Below, piece after piece: positions 1 to 10,448 of a DNA stretch of 24,807 nucleotides; within the stretch, counting starts at the first letter, position 1; each line of letters opens with the position of its first letter. The notes under the pieces were generated by a model. That model made no database searches, had not been told where the DNA came from, and saw nothing but the letters and a program-made list of their open reading frames with translations. The stretch is from Apostichopus californicus. Its lineage: Eukaryota; Echinodermata; Holothuroidea; Aspidochirotida; Stichopodidae. The DNA lies in the NCBI GenBank assembly GCA_020650975.1, contig JAIPMN010015034.1:1-24807 (forward strand), in the 5' to 3' direction. Made by a program: the position numbers and the translations under genes.

Positions 1-1858
1 CAAATAACTAACACTCATCCTAATAGAACAAAGAAAATACCAATTTCAATACTGAAAACTGCATGTGTTGATTTTCGTGTTGGTTTACTGTGTAAAGGCC
101 CATATAGCTACTTCTGCATTGTCACCCTGCAATATAAAGCTTTCCTTTTTCCCACTCTCCTCTCCCTACCCATTCCTTTTAACATTTTGCTCCTCGTCCC
201 TCTCCATCTTCCTTAGTCCTACAATGTTCTCTACCTATCACCACCTTCCCCACCCCTGCCTCCTCCTTTCCCCACCCCCTCCTTCTCCCCCCCAAAGAAA
301 AGAGAAGAGAAAAAACAAATAAAAAGGGAAAGAAAAGGAAGGAAAATATTTGACATGAAATCTTTGAAGTGGTTTTGGCAGTTGTCATGGTAAAAGCTTG
401 TGTCACTAAAGGAGCTACTCTTCATAGCAACAACTAAGTACTGCTGTTTCCAACGTTGCTATTTGTAATTATCTTCTCATGTGATTAGACAGCAGTCGTG
501 GCTGTTTAAGCAGATCATGAATTTGTTGAAGGCGTTAGTGATCACTCATTAAACAAATTGTGAGGAGATCTATTTTAGTAAACGAAAAGCTGCTACTAGG
601 ATGAATCGCCATCAACACTGCGATTTATAACGCCCGAAGGCTCGGCTAGTTCTTGTACTGTTTGTAGTACATAGTGGGTTGTATTATAACAGTAGTTTGC
701 ATATATATTTGGGTGTCACTCAAGCAGAATAATGTGTTTTTTCCTTGAAGGTTGCAAAGATTTGCTAGCCATATGCAGTGCCTCTGAGCTAGATCTTAAT
801 TAAATTCAAGCAATTTTGCACTTGGATCAAGTTTTTCTTCGAAGTGACGAAATATTATTAAATCATATTCTGACAAGATGGCCATTTTCAGTGTAATGAT
901 CATACTGTGCAATCACCTTAAAATATTCAAATTATGTGCTCTGAGCTGTGAATTTACTGTACATACTGATTTTAAATAATGCACTTTAAAGTAGCAGCCT
1001 GGTGTTGTTGTCATGATTCGAGTCAGTGACTCAATCAACACAAGTAGTCAGAAACGAGTTAACAGACCCTAGACTCGATTCGATCCCTTGCATGAAAGAA
1101 ACAAATCGAATTGACTCGAGTTTCTTATCGGTAAAAGTCAAAAAGACTTGACTTGACACGAGCTGCCAGCAATTTGTTGACTAAATTTAACTTCAGACAT
1201 ACCCTAAAATTGGTTCCAAACAAACTTGATTTGACAGAATTAATTAATTAGCGTCACTAGTCCAGTTTCATCTGTACATATTAATAAAGTGAAAGTCTGA
1301 AAATTTGGAACTTTCCAAATTGTGATTAATTAATATGCCAATCAATGTGAAAACGTGGTTGGTATTAAACAAAATGTTGTCAAACTAATCAAATTAACAA
1401 TTTTTGCCTCATGAATATTCATGTATAACTGGAAAAGTCTACGAGGGGATCTCTTATTTTGATCAAGTGCATTCTTATTTTGAGCTATAGTACTCAAAAT
1501 AAGGCTCAAGTGATAAATATGTTGATCAAATGGGGAGCCAGAAGGGGCATAGGGTAAGAGGAACATTTCAGACATTTCCAAATGACTTACTTATAATAGC
1601 ACTGTATGTTAAAACATGTATACATAGAAACTTGTAATATACACACAAATATAGTTAAAATGGAAAAGATAGCACTATTTTGCATGTTGGCCCACTTACC
1701 CAAAAAGAGATTCTTATAGAGGATAGTTTCCCCCTCCGTTTAGAACCTTCTAGAGGACAGAAATCAACTAACATTTGTTACCTGTCCCTTCCCCTTCCCT
1801 GAAGAGTAGTACACTCTGGCTATTAGCCTGATCAAATTATGCGGTATCAATAGGGACT
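1..1858. other. Non-coding stretch, no gene recognised
   Basis: I see no supported exon or structured element here. The stretch 150-300 is strongly pyrimidine-rich (C/T on the plus strand), followed directly by an A/G-rich run at 295-345, and the long frames across it are only compositional. A patch at about 1015-1165 repeats short GACTCGA/TTGACTC-like words in both orientations and may be an old degraded repeat, but I could not delimit it. The rest is AT-rich unique-looking DNA, probably 5' flank or early intron of the downstream RGS gene. Confidence 0.5.
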
Positions 1859-1860
1859 AC

Positions 1861-1966
1861 AGTAGTAGTAGTGGTAGTGGTAGTGGTAGTGGTAGTGGTA
1901 GTGGTAGTGGTAGTGGTAGTGGTAGTGGTAGTGGTAGTGGTAGTGGTAGTAGTAGTAGTAGTAGTA
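1861..1966. repeat. GTAGTG hexamer microsatellite with GTA trimer ends
   Basis: About 80 bp of uninterrupted GTAGTG repeats is bordered on both sides by plain GTA/AGT trimers (1861-1871 and 1948-1966). The array reads as an unbroken valine run in one frame, which is a by-product of the unit length. The hexamer core inside a trimer array suggests that a G substitution arose in one trimer pair and then spread by slippage. Confidence 0.95.
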
Positions 1967-4329
1967 AAAATAAGGGAATCAAAGAACCATCACTCGATGA
2001 TCCTGAAATATATGGAAGATGTGACAGCCTTGTTCAGATTTTGTCACTATGACAACATTAATTCAAACACAACAATCTCTGAAAGGCACCAAGTCTATTT
2101 TTGCCATGTCAAGGAAAGTGCCAGAGAAATGCTCTTAGTGTTCTTATATTTTTTGTAGCATTATAGGTCAGATTTCTTTATTTGGGATTATGGATACTTT
2201 TGAAGATATGCTTTGAATTGGCTCCAATTATAGCAAGCTATCGCTAGGAAAGTTTTGTGATTACGTAATCGACCTGCCGCGGTCGTAAATCGACCTCAGG
2301 CTCTACAATTAGCATGCATAGCTTCTTACCACCATTAGGCTCTTTGTGTAAACACTGTGTTGAAATATCTTCTAGGAATGAAAACAACTAACTGCTTCTT
2401 TAAAAGGATTGTCTGGTGGCCCAAAGAAGTTACCTTAAAAAAGTGATACATAATTTTCCAAACATGTTGTCAAAGTATGAGAACGCTAATGTTGCGTTTG
2501 ACAGAGAAACAATTTTTTAATCGTTAAGGATGGACATTTCCAATATGATTTGAACACTACAGAACTTGACGTCATCTATGCTAATGCAGATTGCAACATA
2601 ACCCACGCTCCGTACAGTACCTACAGTTATCATAACAAAAACCGTGTTTGTATGTATAGCTTAATTTCTGCCTTAATTTTCGGTGAAATTTCTTATAAAT
2701 TAGAGATGGTTTCAAAAACTCCTTAAGCCGCCATATATGTAGTAGATCGGTGGTTTCTTGGTCTTTGTGTAACACAAGATAAGTTTTAACAGCAGACTCT
2801 TCGTTGTTTATACATCGCGCTATCCAGCTCCAACGCGAAGAATGTTCGCATGTAGGCTACTCTAACGTTTACCATTGGACAATTCTGCGAAGCCTAAGCT
2901 TCTCGGTACTAGTACATTCTGCTCTGACATCGATTCCGCCAAGTTTCATCTTTCGGTGTTCCGAATACTTTTCAAGTTTCCTTTGACTGTCAATTTGATC
3001 CGTGAATATTATTTCAGCGATTTCGAAGAACAGTTTATGAACTGTGGTTTGAGTGTGAGAATATATTAAGTGCAACGCTATACGTATACCAACTGGGTAT
3101 GGTACAGTAGGCTATATACGTTCGTGTTATGTACGTTACATATAATAGGCAATCACATGTGCGTGTACACGTGAGAGTGTATTTGCTGCGGAAATGGGAG
3201 TGCTAACTTCAAGTCCCCTGTTTTGCCTATTTGCCAGAACTACGTCAATCACCATATTAATGCGTTCAAACAAACGGTACTTTTGGTGAGAAACTGGTGA
3301 ATTTGAAAACCAGATTCCTACAAGAAGAAATCGTCGAATGGGGACAATGTTTACATGGTTAGAAAGAGAAAAAATAATTACTACAAGGACAATGTATCAA
3401 AATCTTCCACCAGACAATTCCTTTAAGGTATCTTAATTTTGTAAGATTTACTAAAACCCCCAAGACTGCAAAACCAGGAAGCTCCAAAAGTGATGGAGAT
3501 ACAGTGAGTGTAACAAAGGAGATGTTGTAGTTGCTAATGAGCACAGCAAACATATATTATCTGGCACCAGACAGATTTACTGAACACCAATTGTTGCTAT
3601 AGTAACAGAAACCAGAAACTTGATTAAAGAGATTTCACTTACAGGCTGTGTGTAGTGAGACAATGCAGTTTCCCTTGGGATCGATGTACAGTGACACATG
3701 TGTACAGTATATATGTTGAACCTTTTCCTATTATTTCATGATATATTAAATATTAACTAGATTTTAAATTATTTGGGCATCATCGGTTTTTATTTGTAGC
3801 TGTGTATGAAAAAGCAACAAACTCAAAGGGAAAAAAATAGAGAAAAGAGGGTCAAAAATGGCAACCCCCCTCCCCCGAAGAAATGCAGTGTTTGTAAATA
3901 TGAACATGATATTTAAACTGGAGATATGTCACATGGAAAACATGTGTTTAGTGAGCATTTTAAGTTTAATTGAAGGAAAAATTACCAACGCTCTATATAC
4001 ATTGTTCTAAATCCCCAAATTATCAGCTCGATTAGTCAATGTTCATTCCACACAATGGGTTGAAGACAAAATAGAAAATTGAAATTTTCCAATAAATTTA
4101 TTTACTGGCTACAATTACTAAAATAGTACTTCATGAAATGTCACGGCTCCAATGGGATCCAATGTTTATCTCATTCATTAGAAGGATGTCTGTTAGTTTG
4201 ATCAACCATAATCTTATATTGAGCAATATACTCCGCTACTCCTCACACTGGTTTCATGCCACGGTCCGCAAACTATGAGGGCCGATCACTGGAAATGGGA
4301 CCGCAAAGATATGTGAGAATTTATACATG
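1967..4329. other. Non-coding stretch, no gene recognised
   Basis: Open frames here are short and show no recognisable domain. The interval 2780-3075 is somewhat richer in GC and has open frames on both strands; it could be an untranslated exon or a conserved non-coding piece, but no splice-bounded protein match was found. The rest is AT-rich with short homopolymer runs, including a C run near 3865. Confidence 0.45.
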
Positions 4330-4721
4330 CAGTGGCAGAGCGTCCATACAGTCAGGGGGGGGCAGATGCCCCCCCTGACGGACTCAAATGGACTGTTGGC
4401 GCCCTTTTCAGCTCTTTACCACTTTTTACTTATTCGCGATTATTGATTTTGTTTTATTGCGCTCTCGTCTACCTATTGACATTTGTCACATTTTGTTGGT
4501 GTAATTTGGCGATGACACCTATTTATTCTTCGTTTATCTGCAAATTAGCCAGGCCCGGAAAGTGTTATTTCCGGCGATCTAGTGAGTACGTATCTTTACT
4601 GAAAAAATTTCTGTACGCTACGCGCCAACCTGTGGTGGCGCTCCGCTTAAATAGTGTCGAAAGCGCCCCTACAGACCATTCTCGCCCCTCTTGACCAATA
4701 CCCTAGAGCTCTCCACCACTG
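4330..4721 (+). mobile_element. hAT-like MITE, copy 1 (392 bp)
   Basis: The element starts CAGTGGCAGAGCG and ends with the near-complement CTCTCCACCACTG. It is flanked by a perfect 8-bp target duplication TATACATG at 4322-4329 and 4722-4729. An 8-bp duplication with CAG..CTG termini is the signature of the hAT superfamily. It carries a G run facing a C run near its left end (4353-4376) and no transposase, so it must have been moved by an enzyme encoded elsewhere. Two relatives lie at 9690-10086 (inverted) and 13581-13924 (same orientation). A 120-codon open frame crosses it but has no sign of being a gene. Confidence 0.92.
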
Positions 4722-5296
4722 TATACATGTGCACTGTTTTTGGAGCTTGCCAACATCCGTAGTCCAAGTTAGATTTCATGAATTCTGAGCATTGATTCTG
4801 GGGCTCAGTCAGGTGACTCGAACCTCATGGAAGCTCCAGGGTCATGCAAGGTTTGTAGGCTGCTGGTTGAAGTATCGGGAAATAATTTGCTGTTAAAAAT
4901 ATCTCAGTTTTTATTATTACTCCACTCCTCCCATACTGTGATACATTTGATCTTTGTAGTCAAATGAAGATGATACAGTCCGATTTGTTTTTTGATTGAT
5001 ATTGAAAAAGCGATACATTCTTAGTATCTTTGCATAATTTGAATTTAGTTCCTACCAAACTCTTTCAGATTGAATGTTGAAAACTTGTCACATTTTATCT
5101 AGATGTAAGTTTGCCAGGCACTAGGTTATACATTGTTGTACATTGACAAAATTTTTTTTTATAATATTGCTTGATTTTATAGATTTTAGAGAGATTATTC
5201 CTGTGGCTAAAGTTAATTGCTGATCAAAAATTGTGGAAATTTCTACAAAGATCTTTGTTGGTCAAAGCTGCATTCTCATAACATGAAAATGACACA

Positions 5297-5402
5297 GATA
5301 TATATATGATACATATATGATACATATATATGAAACATATATGATACATATGATACATATGTTACATATATGATACATAAATGATACATATATGATACAT
5401 AG
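5297..5402. repeat. ATATGATAC-like microsatellite/minisatellite
   Basis: Irregular tandem copies of ATATATGATAC / ATATGATAC run for about 100 bp. Individual units differ by loss or gain of AT dinucleotides and by single changes such as GAAAC or GTTAC. The frames across it are artefacts of the repeat. Confidence 0.9.
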
Positions 5403-6121
5403 AATATATTCATCTGGCAACTGTAGTGTGGATGATTTCATCACACGAATTCAGCTGAATATATATTTGTTTTTCTGTATAATATTTAACTCACATATCC
5501 AGAGAGGCAAATACTATTTCTACCAAGAAGTTATATATTTTAATCAAATTCTGACTTCAGAAAACAGAAGTGAATGTTGCCGTAGGCAAACGTTGTAGAT
5601 TTTTTGTTTAACCACATCATTTCAAGGATAAACTATGAAGCAGATTGTAGTCATGAGAGAAGAATTGAAGGTTTAGCCAGTCAAAATTGCTTTCATTCAA
5701 TCACTCATATCTTGAGGTAGTCTGGAGAAAATACTGAATTTTTCACAAACTGTGTGGAATATTTTCCTCTTTCAGATATATGTGTTGTCTTGTACGCCAC
5801 TGTAACATCCCCTTAACCTAGATAGCCAAAATTGTAGTGCAAAAATATATTAAAAAATAAAAATATATAGAAATAATAATAAATTTATAATTTTATACTT
5901 TTGTTTAAAACGCTCTAGCTGCTAAAGTTTGTGGTTTCTTTCTGTTTGTCGATCTCAAAGATGGTGAAATATTAGACAGATTTTATGACCAAGTTTTCAA
6001 TTGTTGAGCGTTTCTTGAGGCATTGCCAATGACCTTTAATGGACTAGATTGGTAAGAAAAATGATTAATCAGCTTCTAATATTTTCTTTCCGTATGAACC
6101 TTTCAGTTTGTCTATACCATA
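5403..6121. other. AT-rich non-coding stretch
   Basis: No gene or delimited repeat is seen. The segment 5840-5900 is almost pure A/T. This stretch ends at the left terminus of the 3.07-kb transposon. Confidence 0.5.
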
Positions 6122-6137
6122 TATATGGGCAATTCCA
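6122..6137 (+). repeat. Left terminal inverted repeat of the 3.07-kb transposon
   Basis: TATATGGGCAATTCCA is the exact reverse complement of 9180-9195. The first internal 15-mer starts one base after it. The preceding bases are also an AT repeat, which blurs the true border. Confidence 0.88.
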
Positions 6138-6138
6138 C

Positions 6139-6534
6139 GGTTACTCACGTTACATTTTTGAAGACTTTTGCTCACAAATGGTCTGATAGCTCCACCATTC
6201 ATTAATTTGAATGACTGCTCTCTATGCATTGATAGGGTAACAAATGTACCTGAACATTGGCAAAAACACAATTTGATTATCTTGTTTCTTTTAGGATATA
6301 GGTACATGAAAGTGTCGGTTACTCACGTTACATTTGAAAATCACCCTGACGCCAAACATAAACTTCATTCAAAAAGTGTCCCCATACTGGATATATTTGA
6401 AGAAAATGGATACATGATTTTTGGACCTTAGGTGATGATACAAATACTGAACACAATCAAAATCACATCTGGTTTCCTGTCTCGGTGAAAATGAGGCATT
6501 CACCGGTTACTCACGTTACGGTTACTCACGTTAC
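6139..6534 (+). repeat. Left cluster of four GGTTACTCACGTTAC repeats
   Basis: Exact copies lie at 6139-6153, 6317-6331, 6505-6519 and 6520-6534; the last two abut with no spacer. The 15-mer contains GTTAC twice, nine bases apart, close to one helical turn. That is how a site read by two protein subunits in tandem might look, and it suggests subterminal binding sites for the transposase. The binding role is inferred. Confidence 0.9.
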
Positions 6535-6968
6535 AGTTTGTCCACCTATATCAATACATAGGGAATCAGAGTCCGTGAGGAACTTGCTGCTGGATAATGA
6601 CTAGGAAACACCCATTTATCAGTGGAATTGACATTTTGAACGTCTTTTCCAGTGTAATTCAATAATATTACAATCTAAAAGAGATATATACCATGTCATT
6701 TTGAGATAATGCATGAATCATATCTTCACAAATCGGCAGCAAATTCTGAACATTGTAATTGAGTTTTATTTGAGGACTAGCAGTGTGTCCAACTTTTAAG
6801 TACCCAGATATAACACCCAGGGAACTAATTGTCTTTGGGGAAGTAACAGGCCAACTGAACAACAACCATGAATCAATAGGAAAATTGGTAACATATGTTC
6901 AACATTAACAACTCGATTGAACATTGAGTAACGTTTGGAAGAGGCTTTCTCTTCGAGAGCTGATTCAT

Positions 6969-8063
6969 TTAGTCTTCAAAAGGCGACAGAAAATTTGAAT
7001 TGCCCACGGTTATTGGCCAAGGTTGGTGCATCAAGTTTGGTGATGAGTTCCCCCTGAGATAGAATATCGTGTCCCTTGGGTTTGGCCATTTCCAATTGGG
7101 CCCAGCTGGCTGCATCACTGACACTTGTACGTCGTTCTGGTCCCCCTTTGCTTCTATTACACCGGGGTACATTGCCCCTTCGTATTAAACTGCATACCAG
7201 TTACTGAGTTCTATACCAGCATTGCCACTCCCTGAGCAGGTTGCATTTTCTGTGCCCTCCCCATCTCCATGGGGGGTATTCCTTTCAGCAGAGCTGTTGC
7301 CATCATCTGTAATGGTGAAGGAGATGACATCCTTGTTCTGTACCTGCAAGTGATGTTTACTGGCCATTCCAACGAATTGCTTGGCATTCTCAAATACAGA
7401 TTTCAGACGGAGGTCACTATTTCTCGAATCAATTTCAGCTTGCGGCATCAGTAGAGCTTCCACCTTGGGCATCCCAGTGGCTGCTGCCACGAAGCTTTCC
7501 GCATTGGTAATGAGTGCCTCCCGAGATTTGACTTGGCTCCATACATGACGCTTCACTGCTCCACCAATCCCATCCACAGTACCCTTCCCACGAGAAGTAC
7601 TGAAGAAGTTCCACCGAATCTCGAGATTGTGCTTTTCTTGAAGGCGGATAATAGCAGCAGCGAGGAATCTGCTCTTAAATTGTGAAACCGGACCATCTGA
7701 CCAGACAGATACAGACTTCAAGGCTTGGGGTAGGCCATCAAGAACTTTGTCCACATATGCCACAACTGTAACCTTGGAGTGGACCAGGCTGTCTGATGCA
7801 ACAACACTAGAATGGAGGGAACCGGAGTGCCACACTGCTACTGTGAACAAGCTCACCTGTAGTTGGTTCCAGTGGGCACTCTGGAATTTATCTTGAGATA
7901 CACATGTGTAGTTCTCAGAGAAGTCTATTTGGATCAGGGCCTCGGTAGGATTGAAGTGGATCCAGCCCTTTCCCGCTCCAGGTTGTAGGATGCAGCCTGG
8001 TGTCTTTTGATGAAGCAGTGCTGGACAAACTGGGGAATCAGACTGCAGATGTACTCTGCTAAT
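6969..8063 (-). pseudogene. Transposase-like gene, catalytic core and C-terminal part
   Basis: One minus-strand frame runs from 8063 to a stop at 6969-6971, interrupted once by TAA at 7185-7187. It gives about 292 residues, then 71 more. Near its start is an IQIDFSENY motif (Asp codon about 7923-7925), then WSDGPVSQFKSRF (Asp at 7695-7697), then GKGTVDGIGGAVKR (Asp at 7572-7574). This order, with strand-like hydrophobic runs before the first two aspartates, fits an RNase H-fold DDE/D transposase core; the catalytic assignment is inferred. The part after the stop (WYAV..YEGAMYPGVIEAKG, then a WKWPNPRD motif) resembles a small SH3/Tudor-like tail. Proteins with these motifs recur as uncharacterised, often multicopy, genes in fish and invertebrates, from memory. 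Upstream coding continues in other frames (see 8059-8550). Confidence 0.75.
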
Positions 8064-8550
8064 TCAACAGTGGTGTCTTCCTTAACAAATTTTGTGAGCC
8101 TGTTGTCTTCTTTATTTTGCCCCCTTCTTTTGGCCAGATGTTGACCATATCCTTCCTGCCTAGCTCCTGCCGACTGATGTCACCTCGCTGATAAAACTGC
8201 TGGATAACTTCAACAGTTTCATCGCTGAGACCTCTCAGGTTAGTGGTTGGTGGCGTAGCAGCAGTTGTTGTAGTCGATGGGTGAATGTCGACACCTAGCT
8301 CAGGCCTTGCAGAGATTACGACAAACAGCTTTCCGGCGATGTGGTGTTCCGGCAATCTGTCGCGTACTCTTGCTGTTGCTTTTGCGTATGCTCGTGCACT
8401 GCTGAAAGGCAACTTCTTCATGGCCTCCTTCGTCTTCCTCTTCTCCCGGTAGGATGCAACTCGTCGTCTAGTGGCCAACCTCCTAGCTTCTTGCTGAATC
8501 TTCTTCATGGGTGATGGGAGAGTACTCTCCAGGTGTTTCTGTTTGCTCAC
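8059..8550 (-). pseudogene. Transposase-like gene, N-terminal part
   Basis: This open frame of 163 codons starts at ATG 8548-8550 and opens with a very basic, Arg/Lys-rich region (residues 15-50, with a RRLATRRR motif) that could bind DNA, followed by a Thr/Ala/Pro-rich linker. It then reads VIQQFYQRGDISRQELGRKD, a motif I associate from memory with the same uncharacterised family as the core at 6969-8063. Reading then shifts: between about 8115 and 7937 the plausible protein (LTKFVKED..ELAEYICSLIPQFV..YNLE) lies in a third frame before the core frame takes over. Relatives, as I remember them, have a longer cysteine/histidine-bearing segment between the GRKD motif and the core, so the middle appears lost here. 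A 15-mer cluster lies 64-116 bases upstream of the ATG. Confidence 0.65.
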
Positions 8551-8613
8551 GATTTCTCAATTGTTTACAAGACAATAATAGGCATTTCCTGCATTGTTTC
8601 AGTGTGTTAGCTT

Positions 8614-8830
8614 GGTTACTCACGTTACACATTGGTTACTCACGTTACACGGTTACTCACGTTACAGATTTCAGTGATCTATCACTCACACATGATGGGT
8701 CTCTCCTCATTAGTGATCTTGTTTCCACCCTTGGGACTATGAGTACTAACCAAATTATGGTTATCAGATTTCCACTTGTTAAAGAAATGTCACATAGAGA
8801 AAAAGTTGTTTTTTCGGTTACTCACGTTAC
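8614..8830 (+). repeat. Right cluster of four GGTTACTCACGTTAC repeats
   Basis: Exact copies lie at 8614-8628, 8634-8648, 8651-8665 and 8816-8830. The first three are separated by only 5 and 2 bases. They have the same orientation as the left cluster, not the inverted one expected for symmetric transposon ends. The three-copy group lies just upstream of the presumed transposase start on the minus strand, so it could also act in its promoter (inference). Confidence 0.9.
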
Positions 8831-9179
8831 ATCAGTGATTGAGGCCTGAAAAATTTCTGTTCTGAAGTTGACATGAAGAAATATTGAAATGTTTTTCTGT
8901 CATAACACACTCAACAGGAGTATCTATCATAACACATAATAAAACTACTAAATACTATCTGATAAGTATTATATAGGATGGAGTGGAATGTATGATGTAT
9001 TTTCAGGATTATTTTGAGTTCTCATCCTCCTTGATTATCTGAGCCATGTATTCAAAATTTGAGTGTTCAAGAAAAATTGCTTACCTATTCCAAAAACTTA
9101 GATATGTATACTACAACATTAGACTGATAGTAGGTTGAAAACTGACACTTCTTTTTTTTAGGCCATGTCCCCTCCATCA

Positions 9180-9195
9180 TGGAATTGCCCATATA
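9180..9195 (-). repeat. Right terminal inverted repeat of the 3.07-kb transposon
   Basis: TGGAATTGCCCATATA matches the left end exactly when reverse-complemented. No 15-mer abuts it on this side: the nearest is 349 bases inward, whereas at the left end the gap is one base. Confidence 0.88.
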
Positions 9196-9689
9196 CCTGC
9201 GGGAAGCCATGATTCTACTTTCAATGAAATATTTATTCGAGAAAGAGTCAACAGTGTTAAAAGGGGTTGTGTAAGTACTTAATTGCTCCATCTGTTTGTG
9301 TTCTCACATTGTGAACTTTACAGTGATACTGTATAGTTTACACAGTTTGTCAAATATATTGGCGCTTGTATGGCAAATTTAAGGTATTGCCACGCAATAG
9401 TATCACATAACATGTGCCAGAAGAATACTATACCGAAAATGTTGGTAGATACAGCAGAAACAGATTTACAACGTACATCTTGTCTTGTTAACCTGGAGAT
9501 CTTGTGTTAGGATGGGGGCTTAACTCTGTGTGGGTGTCTAATTTTTAAGGAGGTTGATTTTGGAATTGTATAACAAAGGTTGGTTACCAAATACTTGATG
9601 CTAAATTAACACAGCAGCTCTGCAGTTGTAACATGCATAATGCAGTGCAAGAAGTAACTTAATTACTTATGTCAACTGGTAACCAGAAC
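9196..9689. other. Non-coding stretch between transposons
   Basis: AT-rich DNA without a recognisable exon or delimited repeat. Confidence 0.45.
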
Positions 9690-10086
9690 CAGTGGCGGAA
9701 CTAGGGGTATTGGTCAGGGGGGGCGAAAATGGCCTGTAGGGGCGCTTTCGACACTATCTAAGCGGAGCGCCACCATTGGTTGGCGCGGAGCGTACAGAAA
9801 TAGTTTTGAGTAAAGATACACTCTAGATCGCCGGAAATGATCCTTTCCGGGCCTTGCTAATTTGCAGATAAATGAAGAATATAGGTGTCATCGCCATTTT
9901 GTCAGAAAATTACACCAACAAAATGTGACAAATGTCAATAGGTAGATGAGAGCGCAATAAAAAAGTCAATATTCGCGAATAAGTAAAAAGTGGTAAAGAG
10001 CTGAAAAGGGCGCCAGCAGTCCATTTGAGTCCGTCAGGGAGGGGGGGGGCATCCGCCCCCCTGACTGTATGGACGCTCCGCCACTG
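9690..10086 (-). mobile_element. hAT-like MITE, copy 2, inverted (397 bp)
   Basis: It begins CAGTGGCGGAAC and ends GCTCCGCCACTG, and internally it is the reverse complement of copies 1 and 3, including the G/C run near the CCATACAGTCAG end (here 10034-10061). Neighbouring 8-mers (ACCAGAAC on the left, CATGATAG on the right) do not match, so its target duplication has decayed or one end has been rearranged. It contains no transposase. Confidence 0.88.
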
Positions 10087-10448
10087 CATGATAGAACTAT
10101 ATATTCCCAATTTGCCACAGTTTTTGCAATGCAGTTAATCCATGGATTGGACATATATGATACCAGCTGACAACAAATCAAGAATAATTTTCTTAGAGGA
10201 GTTTGTTCTTCAGTGATGTATAATATACTTTATTGTTGGCTAGTTTCATACTCTCTGCGTACATAAAACATAGAGGTTTGTAGCCATTGCTGCTATCACA
10301 AATTGGCCCTATAAGTACAGTAGGCACAGTGTTAAAGTCTCAAATTGTGTTGGCCAAATTGAAACTTCGACCTTTCCAGCTTACTGCACTAAAAGTTCAG
10401 TGAAAATGACACCATTCAATGCAATTTTCATATCAATAATCACAATAC

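Larger units (their letters stand above)
6122..9195 (-). mobile_element. 3.07-kb DNA transposon of unassigned superfamily
   Basis: Its ends are a perfect 16-bp inverted repeat: TATATGGGCAATTCCA at 6122-6137 and its reverse complement at 9180-9195. The outermost bases are AT repeats, so the exact border and target duplication are ambiguous: TA (element TATGGG..CCCATA) or ATAT (element GGGC..GCCC) both fit. Inside is a minus-strand transposase-like gene (6969-8550) and eight exact copies of the 15-mer GGTTACTCACGTTAC, four at 6139-6534 and four at 8614-8830, all in one orientation. The gene has an in-frame stop and frame changes, so this copy is probably inactive. The terminal sequence and protein do not match any superfamily I can name with confidence. 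Confidence 0.85.

Noticed and set aside
179-425. Gly/Arg-rich minus-strand frames
   Set aside because: They follow the pyrimidine-rich tract and have low-complexity composition only.
1871-2158. Open frame beginning with a long valine run
   Set aside because: The run is the GTAGTG microsatellite, and the rest has no family features.
2804-3075. Possible exon in a GC-richer patch with open frames on both strands
   Set aside because: No domain match, no convincing acceptor/donor pair and no continuity with the RGS exons.
4332-4694. 120-codon open frame, with related ones at 13583-13861 and 9910-10110
   Set aside because: These are readings across copies of a short non-coding MITE; the shared peptides reflect the repeat, not a gene.
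6168-6431. Plus-strand open frame across the left 15-mer cluster, and a similar one at 8511-8849
   Set aside because: Their shared VTHVT peptide is just the 15-mer translated. No family similarity, and they run antisense to or beside the transposase gene.
6139-8830. CRISPR-like array from the repeated GGTTACTCACGTTAC word
   Set aside because: The unit is short, spacers range from 0 to almost 2,100 bases, the genome is animal-like, and the copies fall inside a transposon at its two arms.
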